A DNA stretch of 64,000 bases from Streptomyces wedmorensis (GCF_000716445.1 NZ_JNWK01000001.1:124001-188000); one strand, 5' to 3'; positions 16,151 through 25,316 are shown, numbered from the stretch's first letter. Notes: generated from the sequence alone by a model not told the origin. Made by a program: numbers and translations.

Positions 16151-16609
16151 TCAGGGGGCGGCCTTGATCTGTTTCATCGTCAGGTGGGACTCGGTGCGCA
16201 GGACGCCCGGAAGCCCGGTGAGCCTGCCGGTCAGGAAGGCCTCGTAGGCGGCGTGGTCGGCGACCGCGACGCGGAGGAAGTAGTCCGGGCGGCCGAAGAG
16301 GCGGCGGAACTCGACGACCTCCTCGTACGAGGCGACGGTCTCCTCGAACGCCTCCACGGTCTTGCGGTCGGTCGCGTAGACCTCGACGTCCACGAGGACC
16401 TCCAGACCTCGGCCCACCGCCGCCGGATCGATGACCGCGCGATAGCCGGAGACGACTCCCGTCTCCTCCAGCCGCTTGACCCGGCGCAGGCAGGGCGGCG
16501 GGGTGAGCCCGACGCGCTTTGCCAGCTCGACGTTGGTCAGCCTGCCGTCCCGCTCCAGATGAAACAAAATGTCGCGGTCGATGGCATCGACATGCACTTC
16601 ATTGCTCAT
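16151..16609 (-). CDS. Lrp/AsnC family transcriptional regulator
   Basis: This 152-residue regulator senses amino acids. An N-terminal helix-turn-helix (about 8-60: IDRDILFHLERDGRLTNVEL, RVGLTPPPCLRRVKRLEETG) is followed by an AsnC/RAM ligand-binding domain (about 70-145: EVLVDVEVYATDRK ... RLFGRPDYFLRVAV). It is divergent from azlC-azlD with 62 bases between the starts. By analogy with Bacillus AzlB, this arrangement suggests that it controls the exporter in response to branched-chain amino acids. Confidence 0.92.
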   Translation of the reverse strand: MSNEVHVDAIDRDILFHLERDGRLTNVELAKRVGLTPPPCLRRVKRLEETGVVSGYRAVIDPAAVGRGLEVLVDVEVYATDRKTVEAFEETVASYEEVVEFRRLFGRPDYFLRVAVADHAAYEAFLTGRLTGLPGVLRTESHLTMKQIKAAP

Positions 16610-16629
16610 GAAGCCATCGTACGGTCATG

Positions 16630-16672
16630 ATCGGCAACCATATAAGGTCCGATTCGCCCTAAAATTGCTCCA
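16630..16672 (+). promoter_or_regulatory. azlC promoter region, probable leaderless transcript
   Basis: TAAAAT at 16660-16665 is followed six bases later by the ATG of azlC (16672), with no Shine-Dalgarno sequence, so the transcript is probably leaderless. The A/T-rich stretch CAACCATATAAGG at 16635-16647 stands out in this G+C-rich DNA and is a likely place for the divergent Lrp-type regulator to bind. Confidence 0.45.
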
Positions 16673-17457
16673 TGGGAATACCTCCTGCCACCGTCGGCGG
16701 ACCCGCACGGCCCGCCGCTTCCCCCGCTCCTCCCGGGGCTGCCGCTGCTCCGCCTCCCGCCGATCCGCCCCAGGTGCGGTCCGACGCCAGGGCCGCGTTC
16801 AAGGACTCGGCCTCCGTGGGCCTCGGCCTCGTGCCGCTGGGCCTGGCGTTCGGACTGCTCGTCACGCAGTCGGGACTCGACTGGTGGTGGGCGACCGCGT
16901 TCACCACCGTGATCTACGCGGGATCCTTCGAGTTCCTCCTGATCGGCCTGGCCGTCGCCGTCGCGCCGCTGGCGACCGTCGCCCTGACCGCCTTCCTGGT
17001 GAACATCCGGCACGTCTTCTACGCCCTGTCGTTCCCCCTGGACCGCGTCAAGGGCCGCGCGGCCAAGGCCTACAGCACCTTCGCCCTCACCGACGAGGCG
17101 TACGCGCTGACCGCCGGCGGACGGGCCCGCACCTGGTCGGGCCGGCGCGTCCTGTGGCTCCAGCTGTTCATGCAGCTGTACTGGGCCGGCGCCGCCACCG
17201 TCGGCGCGCTGCTCGGCTCGTTCCTGCCCGGCACCGTCAAGGGCCTGGACTTCGCGCTGACCGCGCTCTTCGCCGTGCTCGCGCTCGACGCCCTCAGGGA
17301 CCGCCGCGGCGACCTGCCGACGCCGCTCCTCGCGCTCCTCGCCGCACTGGCGGCGCGCGTGCTCTTCCCGGGCCAGATGCTCCTGGCCGCCTTCCTCCTC
17401 TTCACCGCGGGCCTGCTGGCCCGTCACCTCACCGGCAGGGGGCCGCGCCGTGCCTGA
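16672..17457 (+). CDS. azlC: AzlC family amino acid exporter, large subunit
   Basis: This 261-residue membrane protein is the large subunit of the AzlCD (LIV-E) exporter for branched-chain amino acids. A Pro/Ala-rich leader (about 1-38) precedes the AzlC domain with FKDSASVGLGLVPLGLAFG, WWWATAFTTVIYAGSFEFL and the characteristic VNIRHVFYALSFP and FALTDEAYALTA motifs. Several transmembrane helices follow to the end. The gene overlaps azlD by 8 bases. Confidence 0.9.
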   Translation: MGIPPATVGGPARPAASPAPPGAAAAPPPADPPQVRSDARAAFKDSASVGLGLVPLGLAFGLLVTQSGLDWWWATAFTTVIYAGSFEFLLIGLAVAVAPLATVALTAFLVNIRHVFYALSFPLDRVKGRAAKAYSTFALTDEAYALTAGGRARTWSGRRVLWLQLFMQLYWAGAATVGALLGSFLPGTVKGLDFALTALFAVLALDALRDRRGDLPTPLLALLAALAARVLFPGQMLLAAFLLFTAGLLARHLTGRGPRRA

Positions 17458-17776
17458 CACCCCGTACCTCGTCGCCGCGGTCGTCGTCTCCGCCGCCGTC
17501 ACCTGGGCCCTGCGTGCCCTCCCCTTCGCGGCGCTCGCCCCGCTGCGGTCCAGCGCGACGGTCCGCTACCTGAGCACCCGCATGCCGGCGGGCGTCATGG
17601 TGATCCTCCTCGTCTACTGCCTGCGGGACCTCCCGCTGACCGAACCGGACGTGCTCGCCACGCTGTTCGCGCTCGCGGTCACCATCGGGCTGCACCTCTG
17701 GCGCCGCGACGCCCTGCTGAGCATCCTCGGCGGCACCGCGGTCCACGTCCTCCTCGCGAACACGCTCTTCGCCTGA
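17450..17776 (+). CDS. azlD: AzlD domain protein, small exporter subunit
   Basis: This 108-residue protein has about four hydrophobic helices and is the partner of AzlC. The AzlD signature is TWALRALPFAAL followed by RMPAGVMVILLVYCLRD, and a final segment ends HVLLANTLFA. GTG start at 17450 overlaps the azlC 3' end by 8 bases (translational coupling). The operon ends at a strong bidirectional terminator. Confidence 0.9.
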   Translation: MPDTPYLVAAVVVSAAVTWALRALPFAALAPLRSSATVRYLSTRMPAGVMVILLVYCLRDLPLTEPDVLATLFALAVTIGLHLWRRDALLSILGGTAVHVLLANTLFA

Positions 17777-17800
17777 CCGGCGCCGGTGCGGCGGGGACGG

Positions 17801-17833
17801 CCGTACGGGGCGGGCTGGGCCCGTCCCGTACGG
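17801..17833. terminator. Bidirectional terminator between azlD and the amylase gene
   Basis: Arms CCGTACGGGGCGGGC and GCCCGTCCCGTACGG pair along 15 bases, with a single G-U wobble on the plus-strand transcript and a three-base loop TGG. It lies 24 bases past azlD and 21 bases past the amylase gene on the other strand. Confidence 0.8.
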
Positions 17834-17854
17834 TGTCGACCCTCGCGGGGGCCG

Positions 17855-20833
17855 CTACTTCAGGTACGGGCCGGCGGCTCCGATCCTGCCGGGGCCGTTC
17901 AGGACGTACACCCGGAGGTTGCCCTTACCGGGTGCGGCGACCGTGAGGGTGCCGTTGGCGACGGTCTTCACGTCACCGGTGACGGCGTCGGTGTACGTGC
18001 CGTTCGGGATGCCCGTGTACGTCGCCCCGCCCGAGATCGTGACGAGCGCGAAGCTGTCCGTCCCGCCGCTGGTGTAGCGGCGCTTGAACGCCATGTCGCC
18101 GGAGATGCCCTCCGTGGAGTACTGCCCCATCTGGAGCGCGGGGATCGCCCGGCGGATCTGGTTGAGCCGCTGGACGTGCTTCACCAGGGGCTGCGCGAGC
18201 GTGGTGGCGACCGCTCCCGAGGCCGAGGAGACCTGGGAGAAGTCGGAGGCCGTGACGGAGCCGGCGACATGGGCGCCGAAGTACGCGCGGCCGGTCGTGG
18301 CCAGCGGGCAGGAGGGTCCGCAGTCGATCTTCTGCCCCTTCTGGAACTCGATCTCGGAGCCGTAGTACAGCGTCGGGATGCCGCGGAAGGTCCACATCAG
18401 GGACATGTTCTCCGCCCAGGCGTCGGTGCCGCCCGTGTACCGCTCGCTCGACTTGTTGGGGCCGTAGTCGTGGCTGTCGACGTAGACGACGTTGTACGTG
18501 GCGTCGTTGTAACTGTCGTCCGAGTCCTTGCCGTTGTGGAAGGCGTTCGGCGCGTCACCGAAGTTCATGTGCATGCGCATGTCGATGACGTTCATGCCCG
18601 AGAAGCGGCTGTGGTCCGGTGTGTGGTAGCTGTTCCCGTTCAGGAACGCGTTGGTGGAGGTGGGCTGGTTGCCGGTGCCCTGCTGCTGCTCGTAGTCGTA
18701 CATCTCCAGAGCGGCCTTGGTGTCGTCGATGTCGTACTCCTTGCGCTCCTTCCAGGTGTAGAACTGCGCCGAGTGGTTCACCGAGCCGCGGTTCCACTTG
18801 TCGTTCACGAAGGCGGCGACCTCGCCGAAGACGAAGAAGTTCTCGGCCGCCTCGGCGCCGTGGCTCCGTGTCACCCGTTCCTGGATGGCGGGCAGGAAGC
18901 GGCGGTTCCAGGTGGTGCGCGGGATGTGCACGGCGGTGTCGACGCGGAATCCGTCGACGCCCATGTCGATGTACTTGTTGTAGGCGCCGATCAGATGGCT
19001 CTGGACGGTCGGGTTCTCGGTGTCGAAATCGGCGAGGTCCTCGTGCAGCCAGCACGAACGGGAGTCCTCGCCCTCCCAGTTGCCGATCCAGCACTGGTGG
19101 TACAGGGCCTTCGGGAACATGCCGGAGGTCGGGCTGGGCCACTGGCAGTTGTAGACGGTGTAGCCCTCGGCGCTCTTGCCCCCGGTCGGCTTGCCCCAGT
19201 CGAGGCAGGTGTTCCCGGTCGGCTCGGCCGTCGACCACAGGTCGCCGTTGTAGTACGACTTCCCGGTCTTCGGGTCGATCGTCAGGCCGTCGTACTCGAA
19301 TCCGGGCTGCTTCTCGTCGTAGTACCAGCTCCACTGGCTGTCCCGCACGCCGTACACGGTGGGCGTGAACAGGCCCTTGGCGCCCCAGCGGGAGGAGTGG
19401 TTGTATACGACGTCCTGGTAGATCTTCATGCCCTTGGCGTGGGCGGCGTCGATCAGGTCCTGGTAGGAGGCGCCGGCCGACTCCAGGCGCGGGTCGACCT
19501 TGTAGAAGTCGTAGCCGTGGTAGCCGTGGTAGTCGTAGTCGGACCGGTTGAGGACGACCGGGGTGACCCATATCGCGGAGAAGCCGAGGCCCTTGACGTA
19601 GTCCAGCTTCTGGATGAGACCCTTGAAGTCGCCCCGGAACATGGGGTCGTCGTTGGCCGCGTTGCCGGACTTGACGTGCTGGCTGCCGCCGCGGTTGTTC
19701 GTCGCGTCGCCGTCGTTGAAGCGCGCGGTGAGGACGAAGTAGATCGGGTCCTTGCGCGGGTCGGTGCCGAGCGGCTTCCCCGTGGCGGGCGTCGCCGGCT
19801 TGTCGCCGGTGGTGGCGGTCGCGGCGGCCGAGGAGGCGGAGACGTTCCCGGCCGCGTCCACGGCCTTCACCGTGTAGCTGTAGGCGGTCCGCTCGGCCAG
19901 GCCCGTGTCGGAGTACACCGTCGAGCCGACGTCGGTCACGACCGTGCCACCGCTGCCGCCGACCCGCGTGACCTGGTACTTCGTCACACCCCTGTCGTCC
20001 GCCGCCGGGTCCCAGGTGAGCAGCACCGAGGTCCCGTCGGCGGCGGCGGTGACGCGACCGGGGGCGGTCGGCGCCTGGGTGTCGGGCGTCGCGGCGGCGC
20101 ACGGGTCGGTCGCGTTCGCCGTCACCGCGTTGTTCCGCACGGTGCTGACGCCCGTTCCGATGGCGTAGTCCGCACCGCCGTTGTTGTCCCAGGTGCCGTT
20201 GCCGTTGTTGAACGCGGCCTTGAGTGACGCCGCCGTCCCCAGGTCGATCTCCCGCTTCCACCAGCCGGTGCACGCGGCCTGCATCCCGACGCCCGGGACG
20301 GCCGTCCAGGAGCCGCCCGCGGGCTGGTGGTGGATGTTGACGGTCGACCAGCCGAGCGCCTCGGTGGAGTAGTACACCGTGGCCTTGGCGGAAGGCGTGG
20401 GCGTGGTCCCGGAGCAGGGGTCGGAGTGGGCGACGACCCCGTCCTTCACGGTGATCGCCCCGGTGCCCAGGGCGTAGTTCCTCCCGCCGTTGTTGTCCCA
20501 GGTGCCGGTCCCGTTGTTGAACGTCGCCTGCAGTCCGGTCGCCGCCCCGAGCGTCACGGTCTTCTTCACCCAGTCCGTACAGGCGGCCTCCATGGCCACC
20601 CCGGGCACGGTCGTCCACGATCCGCCGTCGGGTGCGTAATGCAGTTTGTAGGCAGCCCAGTTCTTCGTCTTCGTCCAGTAGAAGACCGTCGCCGTGTTCT
20701 CCGCGACGGCCGCGACCGGCGCGGTCCGCGGTGCGGCTTCCTCGGACGGCACGGCGACCAGGCCGAGCAGGCCGGCGGCCACGGCCAGGGCGGCCACCGG
20801 ACGTCCCGGTGGCCGCGTGGGGGTACGCGTCAT
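17855..20833 (-). CDS. Secreted GH13 alpha-amylase with two CBM25-like modules and FnIII
   Basis: This 992-residue extracellular enzyme hydrolyses starch or related alpha-glucans. Order: signal peptide (1-30), two starch-binding CBM25-like modules (about 48-135 and 152-240; each has the pattern W/Y ... DNNGG), a fibronectin type III domain (about 255-345), then the GH13 barrel from YFVLTARFNDGD. Catalytic motifs are VVYNHSS (region I), GVDGFRVDTAVHIP (nucleophile Asp), FFVFGEVAAF (acid/base Glu) and VVYVDSHDYG (transition-state Asp). A C-terminal all-beta domain ends GPYLK. ATG at 20831-20833. The upstream region carries CcpA/LacI-like repeats, so control by carbon source is likely. Confidence 0.93.
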   Translation of the reverse strand: MTRTPTRPPGRPVAALAVAAGLLGLVAVPSEEAAPRTAPVAAVAENTATVFYWTKTKNWAAYKLHYAPDGGSWTTVPGVAMEAACTDWVKKTVTLGAATGLQATFNNGTGTWDNNGGRNYALGTGAITVKDGVVAHSDPCSGTTPTPSAKATVYYSTEALGWSTVNIHHQPAGGSWTAVPGVGMQAACTGWWKREIDLGTAASLKAAFNNGNGTWDNNGGADYAIGTGVSTVRNNAVTANATDPCAAATPDTQAPTAPGRVTAAADGTSVLLTWDPAADDRGVTKYQVTRVGGSGGTVVTDVGSTVYSDTGLAERTAYSYTVKAVDAAGNVSASSAAATATTGDKPATPATGKPLGTDPRKDPIYFVLTARFNDGDATNNRGGSQHVKSGNAANDDPMFRGDFKGLIQKLDYVKGLGFSAIWVTPVVLNRSDYDYHGYHGYDFYKVDPRLESAGASYQDLIDAAHAKGMKIYQDVVYNHSSRWGAKGLFTPTVYGVRDSQWSWYYDEKQPGFEYDGLTIDPKTGKSYYNGDLWSTAEPTGNTCLDWGKPTGGKSAEGYTVYNCQWPSPTSGMFPKALYHQCWIGNWEGEDSRSCWLHEDLADFDTENPTVQSHLIGAYNKYIDMGVDGFRVDTAVHIPRTTWNRRFLPAIQERVTRSHGAEAAENFFVFGEVAAFVNDKWNRGSVNHSAQFYTWKERKEYDIDDTKAALEMYDYEQQQGTGNQPTSTNAFLNGNSYHTPDHSRFSGMNVIDMRMHMNFGDAPNAFHNGKDSDDSYNDATYNVVYVDSHDYGPNKSSERYTGGTDAWAENMSLMWTFRGIPTLYYGSEIEFQKGQKIDCGPSCPLATTGRAYFGAHVAGSVTASDFSQVSSASGAVATTLAQPLVKHVQRLNQIRRAIPALQMGQYSTEGISGDMAFKRRYTSGGTDSFALVTISGGATYTGIPNGTYTDAVTGDVKTVANGTLTVAAPGKGNLRVYVLNGPGRIGAAGPYLK

Positions 20834-20896
20834 CTCATTCTCCAGGCAGGGGCGCGTTCCGGTACGGGCCGGTTGGGGATGGGGATCAGCACCGCT

Positions 20897-20932
20897 GGAA
20901 ACGCTCTCGGAAAGTTTCTGAAACGTTTTGCG
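20897..20932. promoter_or_regulatory. LacI/GalR-type operator cluster upstream of the amylase gene
   Basis: Overlapping short palindromic elements GAAAGTTTC (20910-20918), TTTCTGAAA (20915-20923) and GAAACGTTTT (20920-20929), plus GGAAACGCTCT at 20897, form an A/T-rich island about 65-100 bases upstream of the amylase start. On the coding strand the core reads GCAAAACGTTTCAGAAAC. LacI-family regulators of maltose and starch genes recognise motifs of this kind; no such regulator gene is adjacent. Confidence 0.55.
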
Positions 20933-21039
20933 TCGGCCGGAAGTTACTCCTGCCGAGACCTGGAGGTAAAGACTTCTGTCACAACCGGCGCCTACGCTCA
21001 GGGCCGTTCGCGCGCGTGATCGACGTCGAAAGGCTCCTG

Positions 21040-21408
21040 ATGAAGCTCCCCGGCCCTCTCCATGTCCTCAACGAAGGCCTCGCGTTCCTCCTGGAACTCG
21101 CCGCCCTCGCGGTGCTGGCCTGGTGGGGCTGGAGCAGCGCGGAGCCGGTCCTCCTCCGCCTCGCCCTCGCCCTCGCCGCACCGACCCTCGCTGCCGTCGT
21201 CTGGGGCCTCTTCGCCGCACCCAAGGCCCGGATCCGGCTTCCCCTGGCGGGAGTTCTGCTCGTGAAGGCCCTGGTCTTCGGCGCGGCGGCCCTCGCCCTC
21301 CACACCCTCGACCGCCCCTCCTGGGCCGTCGCCTTCGCCCTGGTGGCACTGCTCAACACCGCCTTGGCGACGGCGGACCGGCAGGCGGCGATGCACCGCG
21401 GCGCTTGA
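21040..21408 (+). CDS. YrdB/DUF2568 family membrane protein
   Basis: This small 122-residue protein has four predicted transmembrane helices (about 8-30, 36-57, 63-85, 90-108) and the family hallmarks FLLELAALAVLAWWGW, RIRLPLAGVLLVKALVF and a polar C-terminus. Function unknown. The ATG at 21040 is preferred because an AAAGG lies six bases upstream; an upstream GTG in the same frame (21017) would add a short polar leader. Monocistronic and tail-to-tail with the SDR gene. Confidence 0.75.
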   Translation: MKLPGPLHVLNEGLAFLLELAALAVLAWWGWSSAEPVLLRLALALAAPTLAAVVWGLFAAPKARIRLPLAGVLLVKALVFGAAALALHTLDRPSWAVAFALVALLNTALATADRQAAMHRGA

Positions 21409-21464
21409 GGCCGCACCACGCCGGCGACGAACATCGGCCGGACCACCAGGGGCCGGTGAGCCCG

Positions 21465-22190
21465 TCACCAGGGCACTGTTCCGCCGTCGTCGAAGAATCC
21501 GCCGGTCGGTCCGTCGTCGGGCAGGGTCGCGAGGCGAATCGCGATCGCCGCACCCTGGTGGGGAGTGCGGACGCCCTGGAAGCCGTTGAGGTCGGTGGCG
21601 GTGAAGCCGGGACAGCCGGAGTTGATCAGGATGTCGGTGTCGCTCAGTTCCTTGGCGTACTGGACGGTGACGGCGTTGAGGAAGGTCTTGGACGCCGAGT
21701 ACGCGGCGGGAACCGGGCCCATGTCGATGCCGGGCGAGGTCTGCAGGATGAGCGAGCCGACGCTGCTGGACATGTTCACGATCCGCGGCGATGCCGAGCC
21801 GCGCAGCATGGGCAGCATCGCGTTGGTGACGCGGATGACCCCGATCGCGTTGGTTTCCACGACGAGTCGTACGGTCGCGGGATCGACCGTGGTGGGCGTC
21901 TGCGGCATGCCGCCGGTGATCGCGGCGTTGTTGACCAGGACGTCGAGCCCTCCGGCGCGGTCGGCGATCAGCTCGGCCGCGGCGGCCACGCTCGCGTCGT
22001 CCGCCACGTCGAGCGGAACGCCGAACGCGTCGGTCCCGGCTGCGCGCAGCTTCTCCACCGCGGTGTCGCGGCGCTGTCGATCCCGCGCGCCCACGCCGAT
22101 CCGCCAGCCGAGGGAGCCCAGGCCCGCCGCGATCTCGTATCCGATTCCTTTGTTCGCACCGGTCACCAGCGCGATCGTCTGTCCACTCAT
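21465..22190 (-). CDS. Short-chain dehydrogenase/reductase
   Basis: This 241-residue NAD(P)-dependent oxidoreductase has the nucleotide-binding TGANKGIG (12-19), VNNAAITGG (about 86), the catalytic Ser in NMSSSVGS and Tyr/Lys in AAYSASKTFLN, then GCPGFTATDLNGFQG. The C-terminus (GFFDDGGTVPW) matches SDRs close to carbonyl reductases. ATG at 22188-22190. Divergent from a LysR regulator 105 bases away, which most likely controls it. Substrate unknown. Confidence 0.92.
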   Translation of the reverse strand: MSGQTIALVTGANKGIGYEIAAGLGSLGWRIGVGARDRQRRDTAVEKLRAAGTDAFGVPLDVADDASVAAAAELIADRAGGLDVLVNNAAITGGMPQTPTTVDPATVRLVVETNAIGVIRVTNAMLPMLRGSASPRIVNMSSSVGSLILQTSPGIDMGPVPAAYSASKTFLNAVTVQYAKELSDTDILINSGCPGFTATDLNGFQGVRTPHQGAAIAIRLATLPDDGPTGGFFDDGGTVPW

Positions 22191-22250
22191 GTCGTCAAGC
22201 GTGGTGCGGACTCGGGTGGGACGTCCAAGACCTACTGGGTGGGCGGTGAT

Positions 22251-22296
22251 ACCGCACGGATATCGGTCGTGGTGAGCGCCGGATAGGATGCCGCGG
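22251..22296. promoter_or_regulatory. Divergent SDR/LysR promoter with candidate LysR box
   Basis: ACCG (22251-22254) and CGGT (22264-22267) form a short inverted repeat with a 9-base spacer in the SDR-LysR intergenic region, as in LysR-type binding sites. TAGGAT at 22284-22289 ends six bases before the GTG of the lysR gene, so its mRNA may be leaderless. Weak evidence for the box. Confidence 0.35.
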
Positions 22297-23132
22297 TGGA
22301 GACGCGGGAGCTACGGTACTTCGTCGCCGTCGCGGAGGAGTTGCACTTCGGGCGGGCGGCGCAGCGGCTCTCCATGGCGCAACCACCCCTGTCGCGGGCG
22401 ATCCAGCAGCTCGAGCGGCGGCTCGGAGTGGTTCTGCTGCACCGCACTGCTCGCGCGGTCGCCTTGACCGAGGCCGGGTCGGTGCTTCTGCGGGAGGCCC
22501 GGGCCGCACTCGACGCGGTCGAAGCCGCCGAGCGCCGCACCCGCCGCGCAGCTGCCGAACCGCTTGGTGTGGTGCTGGCCACGAAAGCCGGGGCGTCCGG
22601 CGAACTGTTGTCGAAGCTGCTGGACGCCTACGCCGCCGAGCCCGGCGCGGTCGCCGTCGAGGTGATGCTGTGCGGGCCCGGCGAGCAGGAAGGGCTGTTG
22701 CGCGACGGGCGTGCCGACGTTGCTCTGCTCCAGCGGCCCTTCGACACGACGGCCGGGCTCGCCACCGAGGACCTGCGCACCGAACAGCAGGTCGTGGTCC
22801 TGCCCGCGGGGCACCCCTTGGCCGACCGACCTCATATGTCGATGGCCGAGGTCACCACCCTGGACCTGCCCCTGCCGCGCTGGCCTCGACGGGGCGGGGG
22901 CTATCCGGACGGACCCGGCCCGCAGGTGCGCGACCACACCCAGCTGTTCCAGCTGATCGCGCTCGGACGGGCCTGCGCGGTCGTGCCCGAGTCCCTCCGA
23001 GCCCACCTGCGCGACGGTCACGCGACGGTGCCGGTGCCGGACGCGCCGGCTGTCACGACCGTCATCGCCTGGCCACCACACAGCAGATCCCGAGCCGTCG
23101 CCGACCTCGTCCGCACCGCGACACGCCTCTAG
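22296..23132 (+). CDS. LysR family transcriptional regulator
   Basis: This 278-residue regulator has a winged helix-turn-helix (1-60: METRELRYFVAVAEELHFGR, RLSMAQPPLSRAIQQLERRL) and an effector-binding domain (about 88-278; GVVLATKAGASGELLSKLL, RPHMSMAEVTTLDLP). GTG start at 22296, apparently leaderless. Divergent from the SDR gene, the typical position for a LysR regulator of its neighbour. The effector is unknown. A convergent MarR gene follows after 123 bases. Confidence 0.92.
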   Translation: METRELRYFVAVAEELHFGRAAQRLSMAQPPLSRAIQQLERRLGVVLLHRTARAVALTEAGSVLLREARAALDAVEAAERRTRRAAAEPLGVVLATKAGASGELLSKLLDAYAAEPGAVAVEVMLCGPGEQEGLLRDGRADVALLQRPFDTTAGLATEDLRTEQQVVVLPAGHPLADRPHMSMAEVTTLDLPLPRWPRRGGGYPDGPGPQVRDHTQLFQLIALGRACAVVPESLRAHLRDGHATVPVPDAPAVTTVIAWPPHSRSRAVADLVRTATRL

Positions 23133-23255
23133 CCGACGGCAAGGGCGGGTAGCCGGAGGACGGGTGTCGAACGTGGGTGCCCAAGCCCCCCCAGGCGAAG
23201 CACACCCTCTCCGGCGGGCCGGCGGCCGCGACCGGTTGCCGCGCGTCGGACGGAT

Positions 23256-23723
23256 TCAGGGGCGCGGCCAGGGGCGGCCTTCGAGGCGTTCGATGTCGCG
23301 GTTGAAGCGTTCGAGGAGGGTGGCGAAGAGGGTGACGTCGTCGGGGGACCAGTGCTCCATGACGCGGTCGAGGCCCTCGATGTTGGAGGTGCGGTCGGCG
23401 TCGAGGCGGCGTTCGCCTTCTTCGCTGATGCGGAACTTGCGGGCGATGCCGCCTTCGGGGTCGGGGATGCGTTCGACGAGCCCGGCGCGGAGCATGGCGG
23501 CGGTCTGGCGGTTGAGGGTGGAGGCGTCGAGGCCGAAGGCCTCGCTGAGCTGGCCGATGGACAGGGGGCCGTGCATGCGGATGCGGCTCAGGAGGACGTA
23601 GGCGCTGCGGTCGAGCTGGGCGCCGCCGGCCCGGGAGCGGGGCGCGTACAGGTGTGTGTGCCTGCTGAGCAGCATGGTCTCGAATTCGACCAGGTGGGTG
23701 GGCTTGTCCACGGGCTTGTCCAT
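23256..23723 (-). CDS. MarR family transcriptional regulator
   Basis: This 155-residue winged-helix repressor has RSAYVLLSRIRMHGPLSIGQ, LSEAFGLDASTLNRQTAAML and the wing RIPDPEGGIARKFRISEEGE. The ATG at 23721-23723 (MDKPVDKP) is chosen because it follows GGAGAG; an ATG 14 codons upstream reads through the operator region. Divergent from an MFS exporter with two palindromic operators between them, so it very likely represses the exporter and itself until a ligand binds. Confidence 0.92.
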   Translation of the reverse strand: MDKPVDKPTHLVEFETMLLSRHTHLYAPRSRAGGAQLDRSAYVLLSRIRMHGPLSIGQLSEAFGLDASTLNRQTAAMLRAGLVERIPDPEGGIARKFRISEEGERRLDADRTSNIEGLDRVMEHWSPDDVTLFATLLERFNRDIERLEGRPWPRP

Positions 23724-23752
23724 GGAGGCATTCTCTCCTGAAGCGCTGCGAT

Positions 23753-23800
23753 GTGCATCATGCACGACTTGTGTATGACACCATCAATATGCATGATGCA
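23753..23800. promoter_or_regulatory. Paired MarR-type operators in the marR/MFS divergent promoter
   Basis: GTGCATCATGCAC (23753-23765) has six-base arms around one base. TGCATGATGCA (23790-23800) has five-base arms around one base and is the near inverse of the first. Their centres are 36 bases apart, between the marR start (23723) and the MFS start (23847). Confidence 0.8.
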
Positions 23801-23846
23801 CAAAGCAACGCGCACGGAGTCGCCGTGCAAGACCGAGGGAGAACCC

Positions 23847-25316
23847 GTGGACGGCTCCAAGCCCGACGCCCGACCCGGAGGCGTCGTCGGCGTCCTCGCG
23901 CTCGCGGGCATCGTGGCCGCACTCATGCAGACCCTGGTGGTGCCGCTCATCGGCGACCTGCCCAGGCTGCTCGACACCACCGCGTCCAACGCCTCCTGGG
24001 TGATCACCGCCACCCTGCTCGCGGGCGCCGTCGCCACCCCCGTCGCCGGCCGGCTCGGCGACACCCTCGGCAAGCGGCGGGTCCTGCTCGTCTCGGTGAT
24101 CCCGCTGATCGCGGGCTCGGTCGTGTGCGCCCTCGCCTCCTCCGTCGTCCCGATGATCGTCGGACGCGGACTCCAGGGCCTCGGCATGGGCGTCGTCCCC
24201 CTCGGCATCAGCCTGCTGCGCGACATCCTGCCGCCCGAGAAGCTCGGTGGCTCCATCGCCCTCATGAGCGCCTCCATGGGCGTCGGCGGCGCCCTCGGCC
24301 TGCCCTTCTCCGCGGCCGTCGCCGAGAACGCCAGCTGGCGCGTCCTCTTCTGGGTCGCCGCCGGACTGAGTGCCCTCGTAGGCGTCCTCATCTGGCGCGT
24401 CGCCCCCGTCGGCCGGCGCAACCCCGCCCCGGGCCGCTTCGACGCACCCGGCGCGCTCGGCCTCGGCGTCGGACTGGTCGCCCTGCTGCTCGCCGTCTCC
24501 AAGGGCGCGACCTGGGGCTGGGGCAGCGGCACCACTCTCGGCCTCTTCGCCGTCGCCGCCGTCGTCCTGCTCGCCTGGGGCGCCTGGGAACTGCGCACCC
24601 GCGACCCGCTCGTCGACCTCAGGGTCACCGCCCGGCCGGTCGTTCTGATGACCAACACGGCCTCGGTCCTGGTCGGCTTCGCGATGTACGCCCAGTCCCT
24701 CGTCGTGCCCCAGCTGTTCCAGCTGCCCGAGGCCACCGGTTACGGCCTCGGCCAGTCGATGATGGCGATGGGCCTCTGGATGGCCCCGGCGGGCCTGATG
24801 ATGATGGTCCTGGCCCCGCTCGGCGCCAAGCTGTCGGCCGCCCGCGGCCCCAAGGTCACGCTGTCCGTCGGAGCCCTGGTCATCTCCGTCGGATACGGCT
24901 CCTCGCTCGCCCTGATGGGAACCACCTGGGGCCTGCTCGTCGTGACGCTGATCTGCAACACCGGCGTCGGCCTGGCCTACGGGGCCATGCCCGCGCTCAT
25001 CATGGGCGCGGTGCCGCAGGAGGAGACCGCGTCGGCCAACAGCTTCAACACGCTGATGCGCTCCATCGGCACCTCCGTCTCGGCCGCCGTCATCGGCGTC
25101 GTCCTCGCCCAGCTGACCACCTCCCTCGGCGGCCACACGCTGCCCTCCGAGGACGGATTCCGCGTCGCCATGCTCATCGGCTGCGGCGTCGGCCTCGCGG
25201 CCGCGTTCGTCGCCGCCCTCATCCCCGCGGGGGCTCCCACCGCGGCCCCGGCCGACGCGTCGGGAAAGGAACAGGGGGCCGGCCCGCGCGCAGCCTCGGG
25301 CGCCCACACGGCCTGA
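23847..25316 (+). CDS. MFS drug exporter (DHA2-like)
   Basis: This 489-residue integral membrane protein has about 14 hydrophobic helices and probably effluxes a drug or metabolite by proton antiport. Signatures include GRLGDTLGKRRVLL (motif A after helix 2), RGLQGLGMGVVPLGISLLRD, and motif C-like MGVGGALGLPFSAAV. GTG at 23847 is chosen because a GAGGGA ribosome-binding site precedes it by six bases; the open frame before it runs through the operators. It is controlled in all likelihood by the divergent MarR. The last codons lie in the first copy of a 59-base tandem repeat. Confidence 0.9.
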   Translation: MDGSKPDARPGGVVGVLALAGIVAALMQTLVVPLIGDLPRLLDTTASNASWVITATLLAGAVATPVAGRLGDTLGKRRVLLVSVIPLIAGSVVCALASSVVPMIVGRGLQGLGMGVVPLGISLLRDILPPEKLGGSIALMSASMGVGGALGLPFSAAVAENASWRVLFWVAAGLSALVGVLIWRVAPVGRRNPAPGRFDAPGALGLGVGLVALLLAVSKGATWGWGSGTTLGLFAVAAVVLLAWGAWELRTRDPLVDLRVTARPVVLMTNTASVLVGFAMYAQSLVVPQLFQLPEATGYGLGQSMMAMGLWMAPAGLMMMVLAPLGAKLSAARGPKVTLSVGALVISVGYGSSLALMGTTWGLLVVTLICNTGVGLAYGAMPALIMGAVPQEETASANSFNTLMRSIGTSVSAAVIGVVLAQLTTSLGGHTLPSEDGFRVAMLIGCGVGLAAAFVAALIPAGAPTAAPADASGKEQGAGPRAASGAHTA